Positions 54,093 through 63,215 of a stretch of DNA of 64,000 nucleotides are shown piece by piece (position 1 is the stretch's first letter; each line of letters opens with the position of its first letter). The stretch is taken from contig NZ_JAGRPM010000027.1 in assembly GCF_019449565.1 (NCBI RefSeq), positions 1 to 64,000 of the forward strand, read 5' to 3'. The DNA comes from Rhodoblastus sp. Its GTDB lineage: Bacteria > Pseudomonadota > Alphaproteobacteria > Rhizobiales > Beijerinckiaceae. Position numbers and translations under genes: made by a program. The notes below the pieces were generated by a model. It saw nothing but the letters and a program-made list of their open reading frames with translations. It had not been told where the DNA came from and searched no databases.

Positions 54093-54764
54093 TTACAAGG
54101 CGCAGACTCTCGGCTGCATCAAGGGGCCGGACTTGGTCCAGAGCCGAACGCCCGCCGGGCCGGAACGCGCCCGCAGCGGCTGCCCGGGCGGCAGCCGTAG
54201 CCAGGACAGGGGATTGAACGTCTCGCCGCCCTGTTTGAACGAACCGGACAGAACCAGCAGTTCCAATCCCTCTCGATTAGGCGGCGCGATATCGGCATGC
54301 GGCGGCCAGCTCTGGATTTGCACCCGTTCGGAAGGGCTTTCGAACAGAATGACCGAGGCGGTCCGGCCCGCCTCAGGCGCAAGGGCCGTTTCGCCGGGCC
54401 GGCGGATGATGCTGGCGTCATCATCGGCGTTGAACTGCCACAATTTGACGAAAAGGACGCAGCCCGGTTCGGAGGATGGCGCATGCGCCGTGCCGGGAGG
54501 ATTGCGCAGATAGGAGCCTGCCCCGTAATCGCCCGTCTCGTCCGAGAAAACGCCTTCCAGAACCAGGATTTCCTCGCCGCCGCCATGGGGGTGAAGCGGG
54601 AATCGGCTGTTCGGCGCGAAGCGGACCAGAGAGGTCGCCCGCGCCACTTCATCGCCGACACGGTAGAGCATGCGCCGGTCGACCCCCTTGGCGGGGCTCG
54701 GCGTCCATTCCATCCGCGCGGCGTGAATGGCCGTCCGGATGTTCAGATCATCATTGAGACGCAT
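54093..54764 (-). CDS. Two-cupin protein, ChrR-cupin-like
   Basis: A 223-residue protein from the ATG at 54764 (MRLNDDLNIRTAIHAARMEW), preceded by AGGA. Longer starts run into the repeat array upstream. The first cupin has FPLHPHGGGEEILVLEGVFSDETGDY, the metal ligands being the His pair and Glu; the second is degenerate (GLELLVLSGSFKQGGETFNP) and lacks most histidines. Similar to the cupin half of ChrR anti-sigma factors but without the zinc anti-sigma domain, so not ChrR itself. Probably a metal-dependent small-molecule or sensing protein. Confidence 0.83.
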   Translation of the reverse strand: MRLNDDLNIRTAIHAARMEWTPSPAKGVDRRMLYRVGDEVARATSLVRFAPNSRFPLHPHGGGEEILVLEGVFSDETGDYGAGSYLRNPPGTAHAPSSEPGCVLFVKLWQFNADDDASIIRRPGETALAPEAGRTASVILFESPSERVQIQSWPPHADIAPPNREGLELLVLSGSFKQGGETFNPLSWLRLPPGQPLRARSGPAGVRLWTKSGPLMQPRVCAL

Positions 54765-54817
54765 GCTGGAGTTTCCTGTCGAGGGTCTCCCAAGCAGATG
54801 GGATTTCGGCCTGTCGC

Positions 54818-54898
54818 GGGCGAGCGGCGGTTTGGGCAAGCGGCGGCTTTGGACAAGTCGCGGCATGGACACGTCCCGGCTTGGACACGTCCCGGCTT
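54818..54898. repeat. Five degenerate 16-base tandem repeats
   Basis: Units begin at 54818, 54834, 54851, 54867 and 54883. The last two are identical (GGACACGTCCCGGCTT); the third is GGACAAGTCGCGGCAT, the first two are GGGCGAGCGGCGGTTT and GGGCAAGCGGCGGCTT plus one base. The array lies in the gap between the divergent cupin and permease genes. Confidence 0.75.
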
Positions 54899-54979
54899 GG
54901 GCGCTGGCGCGGCGACGCTTTCTTGCGGCGCAAAATGACGCTAGCATGATGGCCGGGGCAAACGAAGGGCGATCATTCA

Positions 54980-56446
54980 TTGAGCCGCAGCATTTTCACG
55001 CGCAAGACCATCGAAGACCTCCGCCTTTCCCAGGTCTCCGCCGACGGTGAACCGACCTTGCGCCGCGCGCTCGGACCCTTCTCTCTCATGGCTCTCGGCG
55101 TCGGGGCGATCATCGGCGCCGGCATTTTCGTCCTTACCGGCGCGGCGGCGGCGCGTTACGCCGGTCCCGCGGTGGTGCTGTCCTTCGCGCTGGCGGGCTG
55201 CGCCTGCGCCATTGTCGCCTTGTGCTATGCGGAACTGGCGGCGCTGATTCCGGTTTCCGGCAGCACCTATAGCTATGTCTATGCGACGCTGGGCGAGGTT
55301 TTCGCCTGGATCATCGGTTGGGACCTTGTGCTCGAATATGCCATGGGCGCGGCGACGGTCGCCGTCGGCTGGTCGGGCTATCTCGTCTCGATGCTGGCGA
55401 GCTTCGGCCTGACCCTGCCGCCGCAGTTCACCGCCTCTTACGGCGGGCCAACGGCTGCGCCTGGCGTGGTCGGGTCGTTCAATGTCCCGGCGGCGGCCAT
55501 TGTTCTCGCCGTCACGGGCTTGCTGGTGATGGGCACGCGGGAATCGGCGCGGGTCAATAATCTCATGGTCGGCTTCAAGCTCGCCGTGGTCGCGGTCGTG
55601 ATCGTGGTCGGCGGCCTCCATGTCGCGCCAGCGAACTGGACGCCTTTCGTGCCGCCGAACGCCGGCGAATTCGGCCATTACGGCTATAGTGGCGTATTGC
55701 GCGCGGCGGCTGTGGTGTTCTTCGCCTATATCGGTTTCGACGCCGTCTCGACCGCCGCGCAGGAAGCGCGCGATCCGCAGCGCGACTTGCCAATCGGGCT
55801 CATCGGCTCGTTGACGATCTGCACCATTCTTTACATCGCGGTCGCGGCGGTGCTCACCGGCGTCGTGCCCTTCGCCGCGCTTGACCGCCCCGATCCCATT
55901 TCGGCGGTGATCGACGCCGTCGGCATGCCGGCGCTGGCGGTCGCGGTCAAGATCGCCGCTCTGGCGGGGCTGACGACGGTCATTCTCGTCCTGCTGTTCG
56001 GTCAGGCGCGCATCCTGTTCGCCATGGCGCGCGACGGCCTGCTGCCAGACGTTTTCGCCCGGCTGCACCCGCGTTTCCACACGCCAGCGGCCAGCCAGGC
56101 CGTCATCGGCCTCGCCGTTGCCGCGACCGCCGGCCTGCTGCCCATCAACCTGCTCGGCGAAATGGTCAGCATCGGGACGCTGGCCGCTTTCGCGCTCGTA
56201 TGCGTGGCGGTGATGCATCTGCGCCGCCGTCATCCCGAATTGCCGAGGCCGTTTCGCGTCCCGCTGGCGCCGGCATTGCCCATTCTCGGCGTATTGGCCT
56301 GCCTGATCCTGATGGCGGGGCTGCCATGGCAGACCTGGGTCCGCCTGCTGGTCTGGCTGGCCATAGGCATGGCGATCTATCTGACCACAGGCCGGAATGG
56401 AGCCAGGCGCCACGCCAAGGCGGCCGCGAAAGGCGGATTAATTTAA
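54980..56446 (+). CDS. Amino-acid permease, APC superfamily, cationic amino-acid type
   Basis: A 488-residue inner-membrane transporter with twelve or more helices. The start is a TTG at 54980 with GAAGGG upstream. The APC signature GVGAIIGAGIFVLTG lies in TM1, followed by AELAALIPVSGSTYSYVYAT, FFAYIGFDAVSTAAQEARDPQRDLP and QARILFAMARDGLLP, which match the CAT (YfnA-like) subfamily. It probably imports basic or other amino acids by proton symport. It is divergent from the cupin gene; the YeeE pair converges on it. Confidence 0.95.
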   Translation: MSRSIFTRKTIEDLRLSQVSADGEPTLRRALGPFSLMALGVGAIIGAGIFVLTGAAAARYAGPAVVLSFALAGCACAIVALCYAELAALIPVSGSTYSYVYATLGEVFAWIIGWDLVLEYAMGAATVAVGWSGYLVSMLASFGLTLPPQFTASYGGPTAAPGVVGSFNVPAAAIVLAVTGLLVMGTRESARVNNLMVGFKLAVVAVVIVVGGLHVAPANWTPFVPPNAGEFGHYGYSGVLRAAAVVFFAYIGFDAVSTAAQEARDPQRDLPIGLIGSLTICTILYIAVAAVLTGVVPFAALDRPDPISAVIDAVGMPALAVAVKIAALAGLTTVILVLLFGQARILFAMARDGLLPDVFARLHPRFHTPAASQAVIGLAVAATAGLLPINLLGEMVSIGTLAAFALVCVAVMHLRRRHPELPRPFRVPLAPALPILGVLACLILMAGLPWQTWVRLLVWLAIGMAIYLTTGRNGARRHAKAAAKGGLI

Positions 56447-56481
56447 GGGAATTGGACCCGCTCAACCCGGCGCGAGGGGCG

Positions 56482-56922
56482 TCAGACGTCTTCTGTCGCG
56501 GCGTCCGGCGCGGGGAGCGCCGAAAGCGCCTCGACGAGGATCATCCCCGCGGCCATGGCCACGACGAAGAGCAGGGCGCCCGGGCTCAGGAATCCGAGGC
56601 CGACGAGGGCGGGGCCGGGGCAAAAGCCGGCCAGCCCCCAGCCGATCCCGAACAGGGCGGCGCCGCCGAGAAGCCGTGCATCGATCGCGCGCGCCTGGGG
56701 CAGGGCGAGCGGCGCGCCGTTCAGGCTGCGTTCGCGCCCGGCCAGAACGCGGAACGCGACAAAGGCGATCGAGACCGCGCCGCCCATGACGAAAGCCAGC
56801 GAAGGATCCCAGGCGCCGGCAAGATCCAGAAAGCCGAGCACTTTTTGCGGTTGGGACATGCCGCCGAGGCACAGTCCGAGACCGAACAAAAGGCCGACAA
56901 TAAAGGGCGCCAGGATCTTCAT
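56482..56922 (-). CDS. YeeE/YedE-family membrane protein (second half-unit)
   Basis: A 146-residue protein starting MKILAPFIVGLLFGLGLCLGG at 56922; earlier frame starts are arginine/proline-rich and unlikely. Four or so membrane helices. Marks of the family are GGMSQPQKVLGFLDL and GIGWGLAGFCPGPALVGLG, with the conserved Cys in the GFCPGP motif. Such paired small proteins (PmpA/PmpB-like) carry thiosulfate or other sulfur species across the membrane. It follows its partner by seven bases. Confidence 0.93.
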   Translation of the reverse strand: MKILAPFIVGLLFGLGLCLGGMSQPQKVLGFLDLAGAWDPSLAFVMGGAVSIAFVAFRVLAGRERSLNGAPLALPQARAIDARLLGGAALFGIGWGLAGFCPGPALVGLGFLSPGALLFVVAMAAGMILVEALSALPAPDAATEDV

Positions 56923-56929
56923 CTTGCGT

Positions 56930-57361
56930 CTATCCCAGCACGTGGCGGGCGACGAAAACGGTGAGGAAACCAGTCGCCATGAAGGTCGCGGTCGCGGCGG
57001 CGGAGCGCGGCGAGAGGCGCGCGAGACCGCAGACGCCATGGCCGCTGGTGCAGCCATTAGCCAAACGCGATCCGGCGCCGACGAGAAGCCCCGCGACGAC
57101 GAGAAGCGCGGCGGAGGAGTTAATGGCCGGGCCCTGTGCGCCGAACAGCAGGATCGCGAGCGGGGCCGATGCGAACAGGCCGGCGATCAGCGCCAGACGC
57201 CAGAGCCATTTTCCCGGCTTGGGATTGACCAGCCCGGCCAGGATGCCGGCCACGCCTAGGATGCGGCCTTCCGAAAGCAAAAGTCCCGCGGCGGCGAGGC
57301 CGATCAGCGCGCCGCCGGCGAGGGCGGGCAGGGGGGCGAAATGGAGCCAGTCGATCTGCAA
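56930..57361 (-). CDS. YeeE/YedE-family membrane protein (first half-unit)
   Basis: A 143-residue membrane protein with a TTG start at 57361, no better in-frame codon being present. It contains [29 protein letters not shown] (in part) and the signature [19 protein letters not shown], whose cysteine is thought to relay sulfur. With the next gene it makes the usual two-gene sulfur-transport unit. No BigR-type regulator or rhodanese accompanies it here. Confidence 0.92.
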   Translation of the reverse strand: MQIDWLHFAPLPALAGGALIGLAAAGLLLSEGRILGVAGILAGLVNPKPGKWLWRLALIAGLFASAPLAILLFGAQGPAINSSAALLVVAGLLVGAGSRLANGCTSGHGVCGLARLSPRSAAATATFMATGFLTVFVARHVLG

Positions 57362-57477
57362 GGGAAACCATTGTGGAAACGGAGGGCGCGGCGCGCCTAT
57401 TTATACATAGTCTATAAAATAAATTATGTTGCAGCGCCAGATGTTCTCTTCCGGGGGACGCGGTACATCCGGCAAAC

Positions 57478-57669
57478 TCATTCTGGTTCTTCGCCGCGTT
57501 GCCGGCGGCGCAGTTGACGCGCGACGACGAAATTGGCCGTGCGGATGGCGCGGCCTTCGTCGGCGGTCTCGGCCAGAACCTTGTTGGCCACTTCCGCCCA
57601 GAGCCGGCAAAGCTCGTCGGTTTGCGCCTTGTGGGTGTGGCGCGGCGCGTCCTCGGGCCGCCAGGGCAT
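57478..57669 (-). CDS. Small conserved-type protein, MPW-start family
   Basis: A 63-residue protein starting MPWRPEDAPRHTHKAQTDEL; a TTG four codons upstream is in frame but unlikely. The pattern MPW.P.DA..HT.KA and later WAEVANKVLAETADEGRAIRTAN matches a widespread family of small proteobacterial proteins of unknown function. It is a single gene, followed downstream by the YeeE pair on the same strand after about 116 bases. Confidence 0.8.
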   Translation of the reverse strand: MPWRPEDAPRHTHKAQTDELCRLWAEVANKVLAETADEGRAIRTANFVVARQLRRRQRGEEPE

Positions 57670-57908
57670 TTGTGTTTCCAAAGCGACGGGCGCCGTTCGG
57701 ACCCGCCTCGCGCCACCAGACTAGCGCCGGCGCGCGACCTGCGCCAGGGCTAGCGAAATTACCGAGCAATTCGACCTCCTTTCGCTTGAGCGCGGCATTT
57801 GCCCGCAGGTGATTGTCCATGCGAGAAAGCGGGTGACAGCCGCCTGCCGCCTGCTAGTGTCGGGCGGCAAAACGCGACAACAATGACACTTGTCGAGGGG
57901 GAACGAAA

Positions 57909-58265
57909 ATGAAGCGTAGCGTCGAAAAAAGCCTTTTCGTGATTTTGGTCGCCGGCTTCGCGCTGGGCGCCGGACTGACCGGCGCCTCGGCGCTCGAATG
58001 CCCCAAGCTGCAGTCGCCGGGCGGCGCCGGAGCGGCCAGTCCCGACCTGACGGCGCAGCTGTCGTCGAAAGACGCGCTGGCCCAGATCCCCGGCATTTTC
58101 GCGTCGCTGCAGCAGCAATTTCCGGGCGTGTCCAAGCCGATTCTGGTGGACTACCTGATCGCGTCCTATTGCCCGGTCGTGAAAGCCAATACGAGCCTGA
58201 GCGACGAGGAGAAAATGGCGCGGGTCAAGGAATTCGCCGACCGGGTGGTTTCGAAGGCCTTTTGA
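57909..58265 (+). CDS. Small exported protein, unknown
   Basis: A 118-residue protein with a signal peptide (SLFVILVAGFALGAGLTGASA-LECP) and GAGGGGG six bases before the ATG. The mature part has two cysteines (ECPK and YCPV) and ends in a helical EEKMARVKEFADRVVSKAF. No family recognised. It converges on the interrupted Crp-family gene. Confidence 0.82.
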   Translation: MKRSVEKSLFVILVAGFALGAGLTGASALECPKLQSPGGAGAASPDLTAQLSSKDALAQIPGIFASLQQQFPGVSKPILVDYLIASYCPVVKANTSLSDEEKMARVKEFADRVVSKAF

Positions 58266-58286
58266 CGCCTCGTGGGGCGGCGAGGC

Positions 58287-58988
58287 TCAACCGCTGGCGA
58301 CGAGCCTCGCCCGCAGTGCTTCCGGCGCGAGAACGCCGATCTGGCCATAGCGAATTTCGACATGGCCTTCGGCTTCCAGCCTGTGCAGGAATGTCCCGGC
58401 GGTGGTGCGGGCGAGATTGGACATGGCGGCGAGTTCGCTCTGGCTGAGGTCCAGTCAGAGCGCCGCCTTTTCGCCGCCATCGCCGTGGCGGAAGCCTCCG
58501 GCCCGCAGCAGGACCGCGATCATGCGGCGGAATTCGTCGCGGATCATCAGATCGTCCATCGCGCCGAGGGTGATTTTCAGGTCACTCAAAACGAGGCCCG
58601 CGATATAGCGCCACGTCAGCGGATCGCGCGCGGCGATCTCGTTGATCGCATGGAGCGGCAGGAAAAGCGCGTAGCAATTCCTGCCTGCCGACAGGCCCGC
58701 GATGCGGCGGCATCCGGTCACGGCGGGTCCATAGCCGCTCCAGGAGCCTGGGGTCATGATGTGCGCGAGGACGGGGACGTCGTCGCCGGGCGCGACGGAG
58801 ATTTTCACGCTGCCTGAGACAAGCCCATACATGCCGCCCGGCGGATCGTCGATGGAATAGATCGATTGCCCGGACTTGAAGGATTGCAGCGCGACGCGAC
58901 CAAGGACCGCGCGGCGGAATTCCTCCGGCGTCTGGCTGAGCCAGCCCCGCGTCCCAACGATCTCCTTGGCCTCATCGAGCGTCAGCAT
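58287..58988 (-). pseudogene. Crp/Fnr-family regulator broken by an in-frame TGA
   Basis: From the ATG at 58988 (GGGAGA five bases upstream) the frame runs through a cyclic-nucleotide-binding-type domain (SGQSIYSIDDPPGGMYGLVSGSVKIS) to TGA at 58455-58457. The same frame then continues without interruption as LDLSQSELAAMSNLARTTAG and HRLEAEGHVEIRYGQIGVLAP to a stop at 58287, which is exactly the missing helix-turn-helix. The TGA sits where a tryptophan (TGG) is common in this family. Joined, the protein would be 233 residues, normal length. No FNR cysteines are present. Either a recent nonsense mutation, a sequence error, or a read-through product. It is divergent from the arylsulfatase gene. 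Confidence 0.85.
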
Positions 58989-59110
58989 AAGATCTCCCAG
59001 GAAAAAATTTTGGACATTAAACGTAAATTTCGGGTTTGAATTGCCCGGCGACGGACAATTATCCTCGCCGCGACTCGCTAGCTTCCGGTGCTTCGTATTG
59101 GGAGGGGCAA

Positions 59111-60709
59111 ATGTCATTGTTGAGAAAATTTACTTATAGCGTGGCCCTGTCATTGGGCTTCGCTGGCGCGCTGGCGCCGGTCTGCGCTCTGGCGCAGGAG
59201 CAAAAAAGCGCGAAAAAGCCGAATATCGTCATCATCTGGGGCGACGACATCGGCCAGTCCAATCTCAGCGCCTATACCAATGGCCTGATGGGCTATCGCA
59301 CGCCCAATATCGATTCCATCGCCCGCGACGGCGTGATTTTCACTGACTATTACGGCGAACAGAGTTGCACCGCAGGCCGCTCGGCCTTCCTCACCGGGCA
59401 AAGCGTGTACCGCACCGGTCTCAGCAAGGTGGGCCTGCCCGGCGCCGATCTCGGCCTCAAGAAGGAAGACCCGACCATCGCCGAAATGCTCAGGACGCAG
59501 GGCTATGTCACGGGCCAGTTCGGCAAGAATCATCTCGGCGACAAGGACGAGATGCTGCCGACCAATCACGGCTTCGACGAATTTTATGGCAATCTCTATC
59601 ACCTCAACGCGGAGGAAGAGCCGGAACTGCCGGATTATCCGAAGCCGAACGATCCCGAATTCCCGAATTTCCGCAAGAATTTCGGCCCGCGCGGCGTGAT
59701 CCACAGCTGGGCTCTGCCCGACGGCACGCAGAAGATCGAGGACACCGGCCCGCTCACCAAGAAGCGCATGGAGACGATTGACGACGACATCGCGGCGCGC
59801 TCGGCGGAGTTCCTGGACAAGCAGGTCAAGACAGGCAAACCGGTGTTCCTGTGGGTCAATTTTACCCACATGCATTTCCGCACCCATGTGAAGCCGGAGA
59901 GCCTCGGCCAGGCAGGCCGATTCATGGGGCCCTATCCCGACGCCATGATGGATCATGACAAAAACGTCGGCACGGTGCTCGACAAGATCAAGGCGCTCGG
60001 CATCGACGACAACACCATCGTCATGTATTCGACCGACAATGGCCCGCACATGAATTCCTGGCCGGACGCGGCCATGACGCCTTTCCGCAACGAGAAGAAC
60101 TCGAACTGGGAAGGCGCCTATCGCGTGCCGGCCATGGTCCGCTGGCCAGGCAAGATCAAGCCGGGATCGGTCGCCAATGGCATCGTCTCGCATCTCGACT
60201 GGATGCCGACCCTGCTCGCCGCCGCCGGCGCGCCGGACGTCAAGGAAAAGCTGCTGACGGGCTTCAAGGCTGGCGACATGACCTACAAGGTCCATCTCGA
60301 CGGCTTTAACCAGCTGCCCTATCTCACCGGCGCCGAACCGAACAGCGCGCGCAAGGCCTTCTTCTATTTCTCGGACGACGGCGACCTGACCGGTCTGCGC
60401 TATGACAACTGGAAATTCGTCTTCCTGGAGCAGCGCGCGCGCGGCACCTTGCAGGTCTGGGCCGAGCCATTCACGCCGCTGCGCGTGCCGAAAATCTTCA
60501 ATTTGCGGCTCGACCCCTATGAACGCGCCAGCGACACCTCGAACACCTATTACGACTGGCTGATGGACCACGCCTTCATGCTGGTCCCGGCCCAGAAATA
60601 TGTCGCGGACTTCGTCGGCACCTTCAAGGAATACCCCCCGCGCCAGAAGGCCGCCAGCTTCACTGTTGGCGAGGCGCTCGAAAAGCTCTCGAAGCCTTCC
60701 GGCGACTGA
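59111..60709 (+). CDS. Exported arylsulfatase
   Basis: A 532-residue type I sulfatase with a signal peptide (VALSLGFAGALAPVCALAQ). GGAGGGG stands four bases before the ATG at 59111; earlier starts are rejected. Metal-binding IIWGDDIGQSN (Asp45, Asp46) and the active-site EQSCTAGRS, with Cys86 as the residue to be converted to formylglycine, are present, as are GQFGKNHLGD, NFTHMHFRTH, and YSTDNGPHMNSWPD. It hydrolyses sulfate esters in the periplasm. No active-looking FGE with the cysteine pair is in the window. It is followed by a terminator. Confidence 0.95.
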   Translation: MSLLRKFTYSVALSLGFAGALAPVCALAQEQKSAKKPNIVIIWGDDIGQSNLSAYTNGLMGYRTPNIDSIARDGVIFTDYYGEQSCTAGRSAFLTGQSVYRTGLSKVGLPGADLGLKKEDPTIAEMLRTQGYVTGQFGKNHLGDKDEMLPTNHGFDEFYGNLYHLNAEEEPELPDYPKPNDPEFPNFRKNFGPRGVIHSWALPDGTQKIEDTGPLTKKRMETIDDDIAARSAEFLDKQVKTGKPVFLWVNFTHMHFRTHVKPESLGQAGRFMGPYPDAMMDHDKNVGTVLDKIKALGIDDNTIVMYSTDNGPHMNSWPDAAMTPFRNEKNSNWEGAYRVPAMVRWPGKIKPGSVANGIVSHLDWMPTLLAAAGAPDVKEKLLTGFKAGDMTYKVHLDGFNQLPYLTGAEPNSARKAFFYFSDDGDLTGLRYDNWKFVFLEQRARGTLQVWAEPFTPLRVPKIFNLRLDPYERASDTSNTYYDWLMDHAFMLVPAQKYVADFVGTFKEYPPRQKAASFTVGEALEKLSKPSGD

Positions 60710-60732
60710 GCCTTTCCTTTTTCAACGCATTG

Positions 60733-60762
60733 CGCGGCCGCCTCAGGGCGGTCGCGTTTTTT
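60733..60762 (+). terminator. Rho-independent terminator after the arylsulfatase
   Basis: CGCGGCCGCC (60733-60742) pairs with GGCGGTCGCG (60747-60756), with one G-U pair, and is followed by TTTTTT. It begins 23 bases after the stop codon. Confidence 0.85.
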
Positions 60763-60825
60763 CAGGCGCCGCCTTGCGCCGGCGGCTCGGGTGCGCCAGT
60801 TTGCAGGCCCCCGCCCAGAGGTCCC

Positions 60826-63123
60826 ATGCGCTCCGGTTTTCTTCTCTCTTTTTTCGTCCTGCTGGTCTTTTTGGGGCTCGCCCCCGCGCGCGCGGAGACG
60901 CAGGCGCAATTCGTCGGATCGGAAAGCTGTTCCGCTTGCCACAAGAGCGAATATAAAGCCTGGGGCAAATCGCATCACGCAGGCGCGATGCAGGTCGCGG
61001 ATGACAAGACTGTTCTCGGCGATTTCAAGGACGCGCATTTCCGCAAGGGCGAAGTCGAATCCATTTTTTTCCGCCGCGACGGCAAGTTTTTCGTCCACAC
61101 GGATGGGCCGGATGGCGGCTTGGCCGATTTCGAGATCAAATACACTTTCGGGCTCACGCCGCTGCAGCAATATCTGATCGAACTGCCGGGCGGACGGCTT
61201 CAGGCCTTCGGGATCGCCTGGGACTCGCGCCCCGCCGATCAGGGCGGCCAGCGCTGGTTCGATCTTTACCCTGACCGCAAGCTGGCGGCGGGCGATCCGC
61301 TGCATTGGACCGGCATTGACCAGAACTGGAATTTCCAGTGCGCCTGGTGCCATTCGACCGATCTGAAAAAGAACTACGACCCGGCCAAGGCGACATTCGC
61401 GACCCATTGGTCGGAGATCAGCGTCGGCTGCGAGGCTTGTCACGGCCCGGCCTCGCGCCATCTCGATTGGGCGAAGCAGCGCGGCGGCCTCAGCGACGCG
61501 GAGAAGAAAAGTCGCGGCTTCGCCCTGCGCTTCGACCAGCGCGCCGGCGTGACCTGGGCGGCCAATCCCGAGGGGACGGCCGCGCGCTCGCGGCCGCCGG
61601 GCGAGCGCAAGGAAGAGCTGGTCTGCGCCGGCTGTCATGCGCGCCGCAGCCAGTTCTCGGACGCGCCGAAGGATGCGCAGCATTTCTACGACGCCTTCCA
61701 CCCCTCGACGCTCGCGCCGGGCCTCTATTATCCGGACGGCCAGCAGCGCGACGAGGTCTATAATTTCGGCTCCTTCGCGCAGAGCCGCATGCATGGGGCG
61801 GGAGTGACCTGCTCGGATTGCCACGATCCGCATTCCGGCAAGTTGCGGCTGGCGGGCAATGAGGTCTGCGGCCAATGCCACGCGGCAAAAGTTTTCGACG
61901 CGCCAACCCATCATCATCACCCGCAGGGCTCGCCCGGCGCGCAATGCGCGACCTGCCACATGCCGACAACCACCTATATGGGCGTCCATGCGCGGCAGGA
62001 TCATTCCATGCGCATTCCGCGCCCGGACCGCACGCTGAGCATGGGAACGCCCAACGCCTGCAACAAATGCCACACGGACAAGGACGCCAGCTGGGCCGTT
62101 GCGGCGCTGAAGGGCTGGGGCATGGGCGCCAAGCCCGGCGCGCAGGGTTTTGCAGAGGCGCTGGCCCTCGCGGACGCCGACGGCGCGGGAGCGGGCGCGG
62201 CTCTGGCCCGCGTGGCGAAGGACGAAAGCCAGCCCGCCATCGCCCGCGCCAGCGCCTTGCAGCGCCTGACCGGGACGCCGGCGCCCGAAGTGCTCGCCAT
62301 GGCCGAGCAACTGACCAGGGCGGACGATCCGATGATCCGCGAGGCGGCGGTCGAGGTTCTCGCGAGCGCCGATCCGGCGACGAAAAAGCGCGCGCTGACG
62401 CCGCTGCTGCGCGACGAAACGGCTCTGGTGCGGATGCAGGCGGCGCGCGCGCTTGCCGGTCCGGCGGAGGCGAACCTGACCCCGGCGGATCTCGCGCCCT
62501 TCGAGAAAGCCCTGGACGAATATGTCGCGGGCCAGATGTTCACGGCCGAGCGGCCGGAATCGCGTTCCAATCTCGGCGGTTTGAACCTCGCGCGTGGCCG
62601 GCTCGACGCCGCCCAGGCCGAATTCGCCAAATCGCTGGAGCTGGACAAGACATTCGCGCCCGCCGCTATCCAGCTCGCGGAAATCGCGCGGGCGCGCGGC
62701 GACGAAAAGGGCGCTGAGGCGATCCTGACCAAGTCTCTCGCGGATAATCCGCAATCGGGGCCGCTCAATTACGCCCTGGCCATGAGCCTGATCCGCCAGA
62801 AGCGCGTTCCCGACGCTCTCGTCCGGCTGGAGGAGGCGACGCGGCGTGCGCCCGACGACACGCACACCGCCTATGTCTATGCCGTGGCGCTGCATGACAC
62901 GGGCGCGCCGGCCAAGGCCATCGAGGTCTTGCGCGCCGCGCTGACGCGGCGACCGAACGACCGCGAGACGCTTTCCGCGCTCGCCTCCTATGAGGCGCAG
63001 TCGGGCGACTACGCCTCCGCGCTAGGCCATGTTCAGGCCTTGATGAAACTGGAGCCGGACAATCCGCAATTGAGCCGGTTTGAACAGGCCCTGCGGGCGA
63101 AACTGGTCAGGCCGGACAAATAG
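60826..63123 (+). CDS. Exported octaheme cytochrome c with TPR repeats
   Basis: A 765-residue protein with a signal peptide (FLLSFFVLLVFLGLAPARA) and AGAGGT before the ATG at 60826. It has eight CXXCH heme sites: CSACH (35-39), CAWCH, CEACH, CAGCH, CSDCH, CGQCH, CATCH and CNKCH (last near 412), the arrangement of a multiheme cytochrome c554/nitrite-reductase-like fold. The part from about 440 to 560 is HEAT-like, and 560-765 holds tetratricopeptide repeats (LNLARGRLDAAQAEFAKSLELD, ALAMSLIRQKRVPDALVRLEEA). It likely passes electrons in the periplasm; the TPR part binds partners. The exact substrate is unknown. Confidence 0.93.
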   Translation: MRSGFLLSFFVLLVFLGLAPARAETQAQFVGSESCSACHKSEYKAWGKSHHAGAMQVADDKTVLGDFKDAHFRKGEVESIFFRRDGKFFVHTDGPDGGLADFEIKYTFGLTPLQQYLIELPGGRLQAFGIAWDSRPADQGGQRWFDLYPDRKLAAGDPLHWTGIDQNWNFQCAWCHSTDLKKNYDPAKATFATHWSEISVGCEACHGPASRHLDWAKQRGGLSDAEKKSRGFALRFDQRAGVTWAANPEGTAARSRPPGERKEELVCAGCHARRSQFSDAPKDAQHFYDAFHPSTLAPGLYYPDGQQRDEVYNFGSFAQSRMHGAGVTCSDCHDPHSGKLRLAGNEVCGQCHAAKVFDAPTHHHHPQGSPGAQCATCHMPTTTYMGVHARQDHSMRIPRPDRTLSMGTPNACNKCHTDKDASWAVAALKGWGMGAKPGAQGFAEALALADADGAGAGAALARVAKDESQPAIARASALQRLTGTPAPEVLAMAEQLTRADDPMIREAAVEVLASADPATKKRALTPLLRDETALVRMQAARALAGPAEANLTPADLAPFEKALDEYVAGQMFTAERPESRSNLGGLNLARGRLDAAQAEFAKSLELDKTFAPAAIQLAEIARARGDEKGAEAILTKSLADNPQSGPLNYALAMSLIRQKRVPDALVRLEEATRRAPDDTHTAYVYAVALHDTGAPAKAIEVLRAALTRRPNDRETLSALASYEAQSGDYASALGHVQALMKLEPDNPQLSRFEQALRAKLVRPDK

Positions 63124-63215
63124 TGGGGCTATTGACACTCCGCCGCACAAAAGCCAGAGCGAAGCGGCTAGGGTGGCGACCTGGATTTTCGATTGGCGGC
63201 GGAGGAAAGCGCAAC

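Noticed and set aside
54093..54764. Cupin gene considered as ChrR anti-sigma factor
   Set aside because: There is no N-terminal zinc anti-sigma domain and no ECF sigma gene next to it.
54977..56413. A 478-codon frame opposite the amino-acid permease
   Set aside because: The product is mostly Arg, Gln, Asp and Gly, as expected from the complement of membrane-helix codons.
57401..57820. A minus-strand frame with a perfect AAGGAGGT site before a TTG at 57769
   Set aside because: The ribosome site is striking, but after about 45 residues the frame runs out of phase through the small MPW-start gene and becomes arginine/proline-rich, so I do not call a protein. A leader peptide is possible.
60550..62895. 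A 781-codon open frame opposite the octaheme cytochrome
   Set aside because: The plus strand has eight CXXCH sites, a signal peptide and a ribosome site; the minus frame has none of these.
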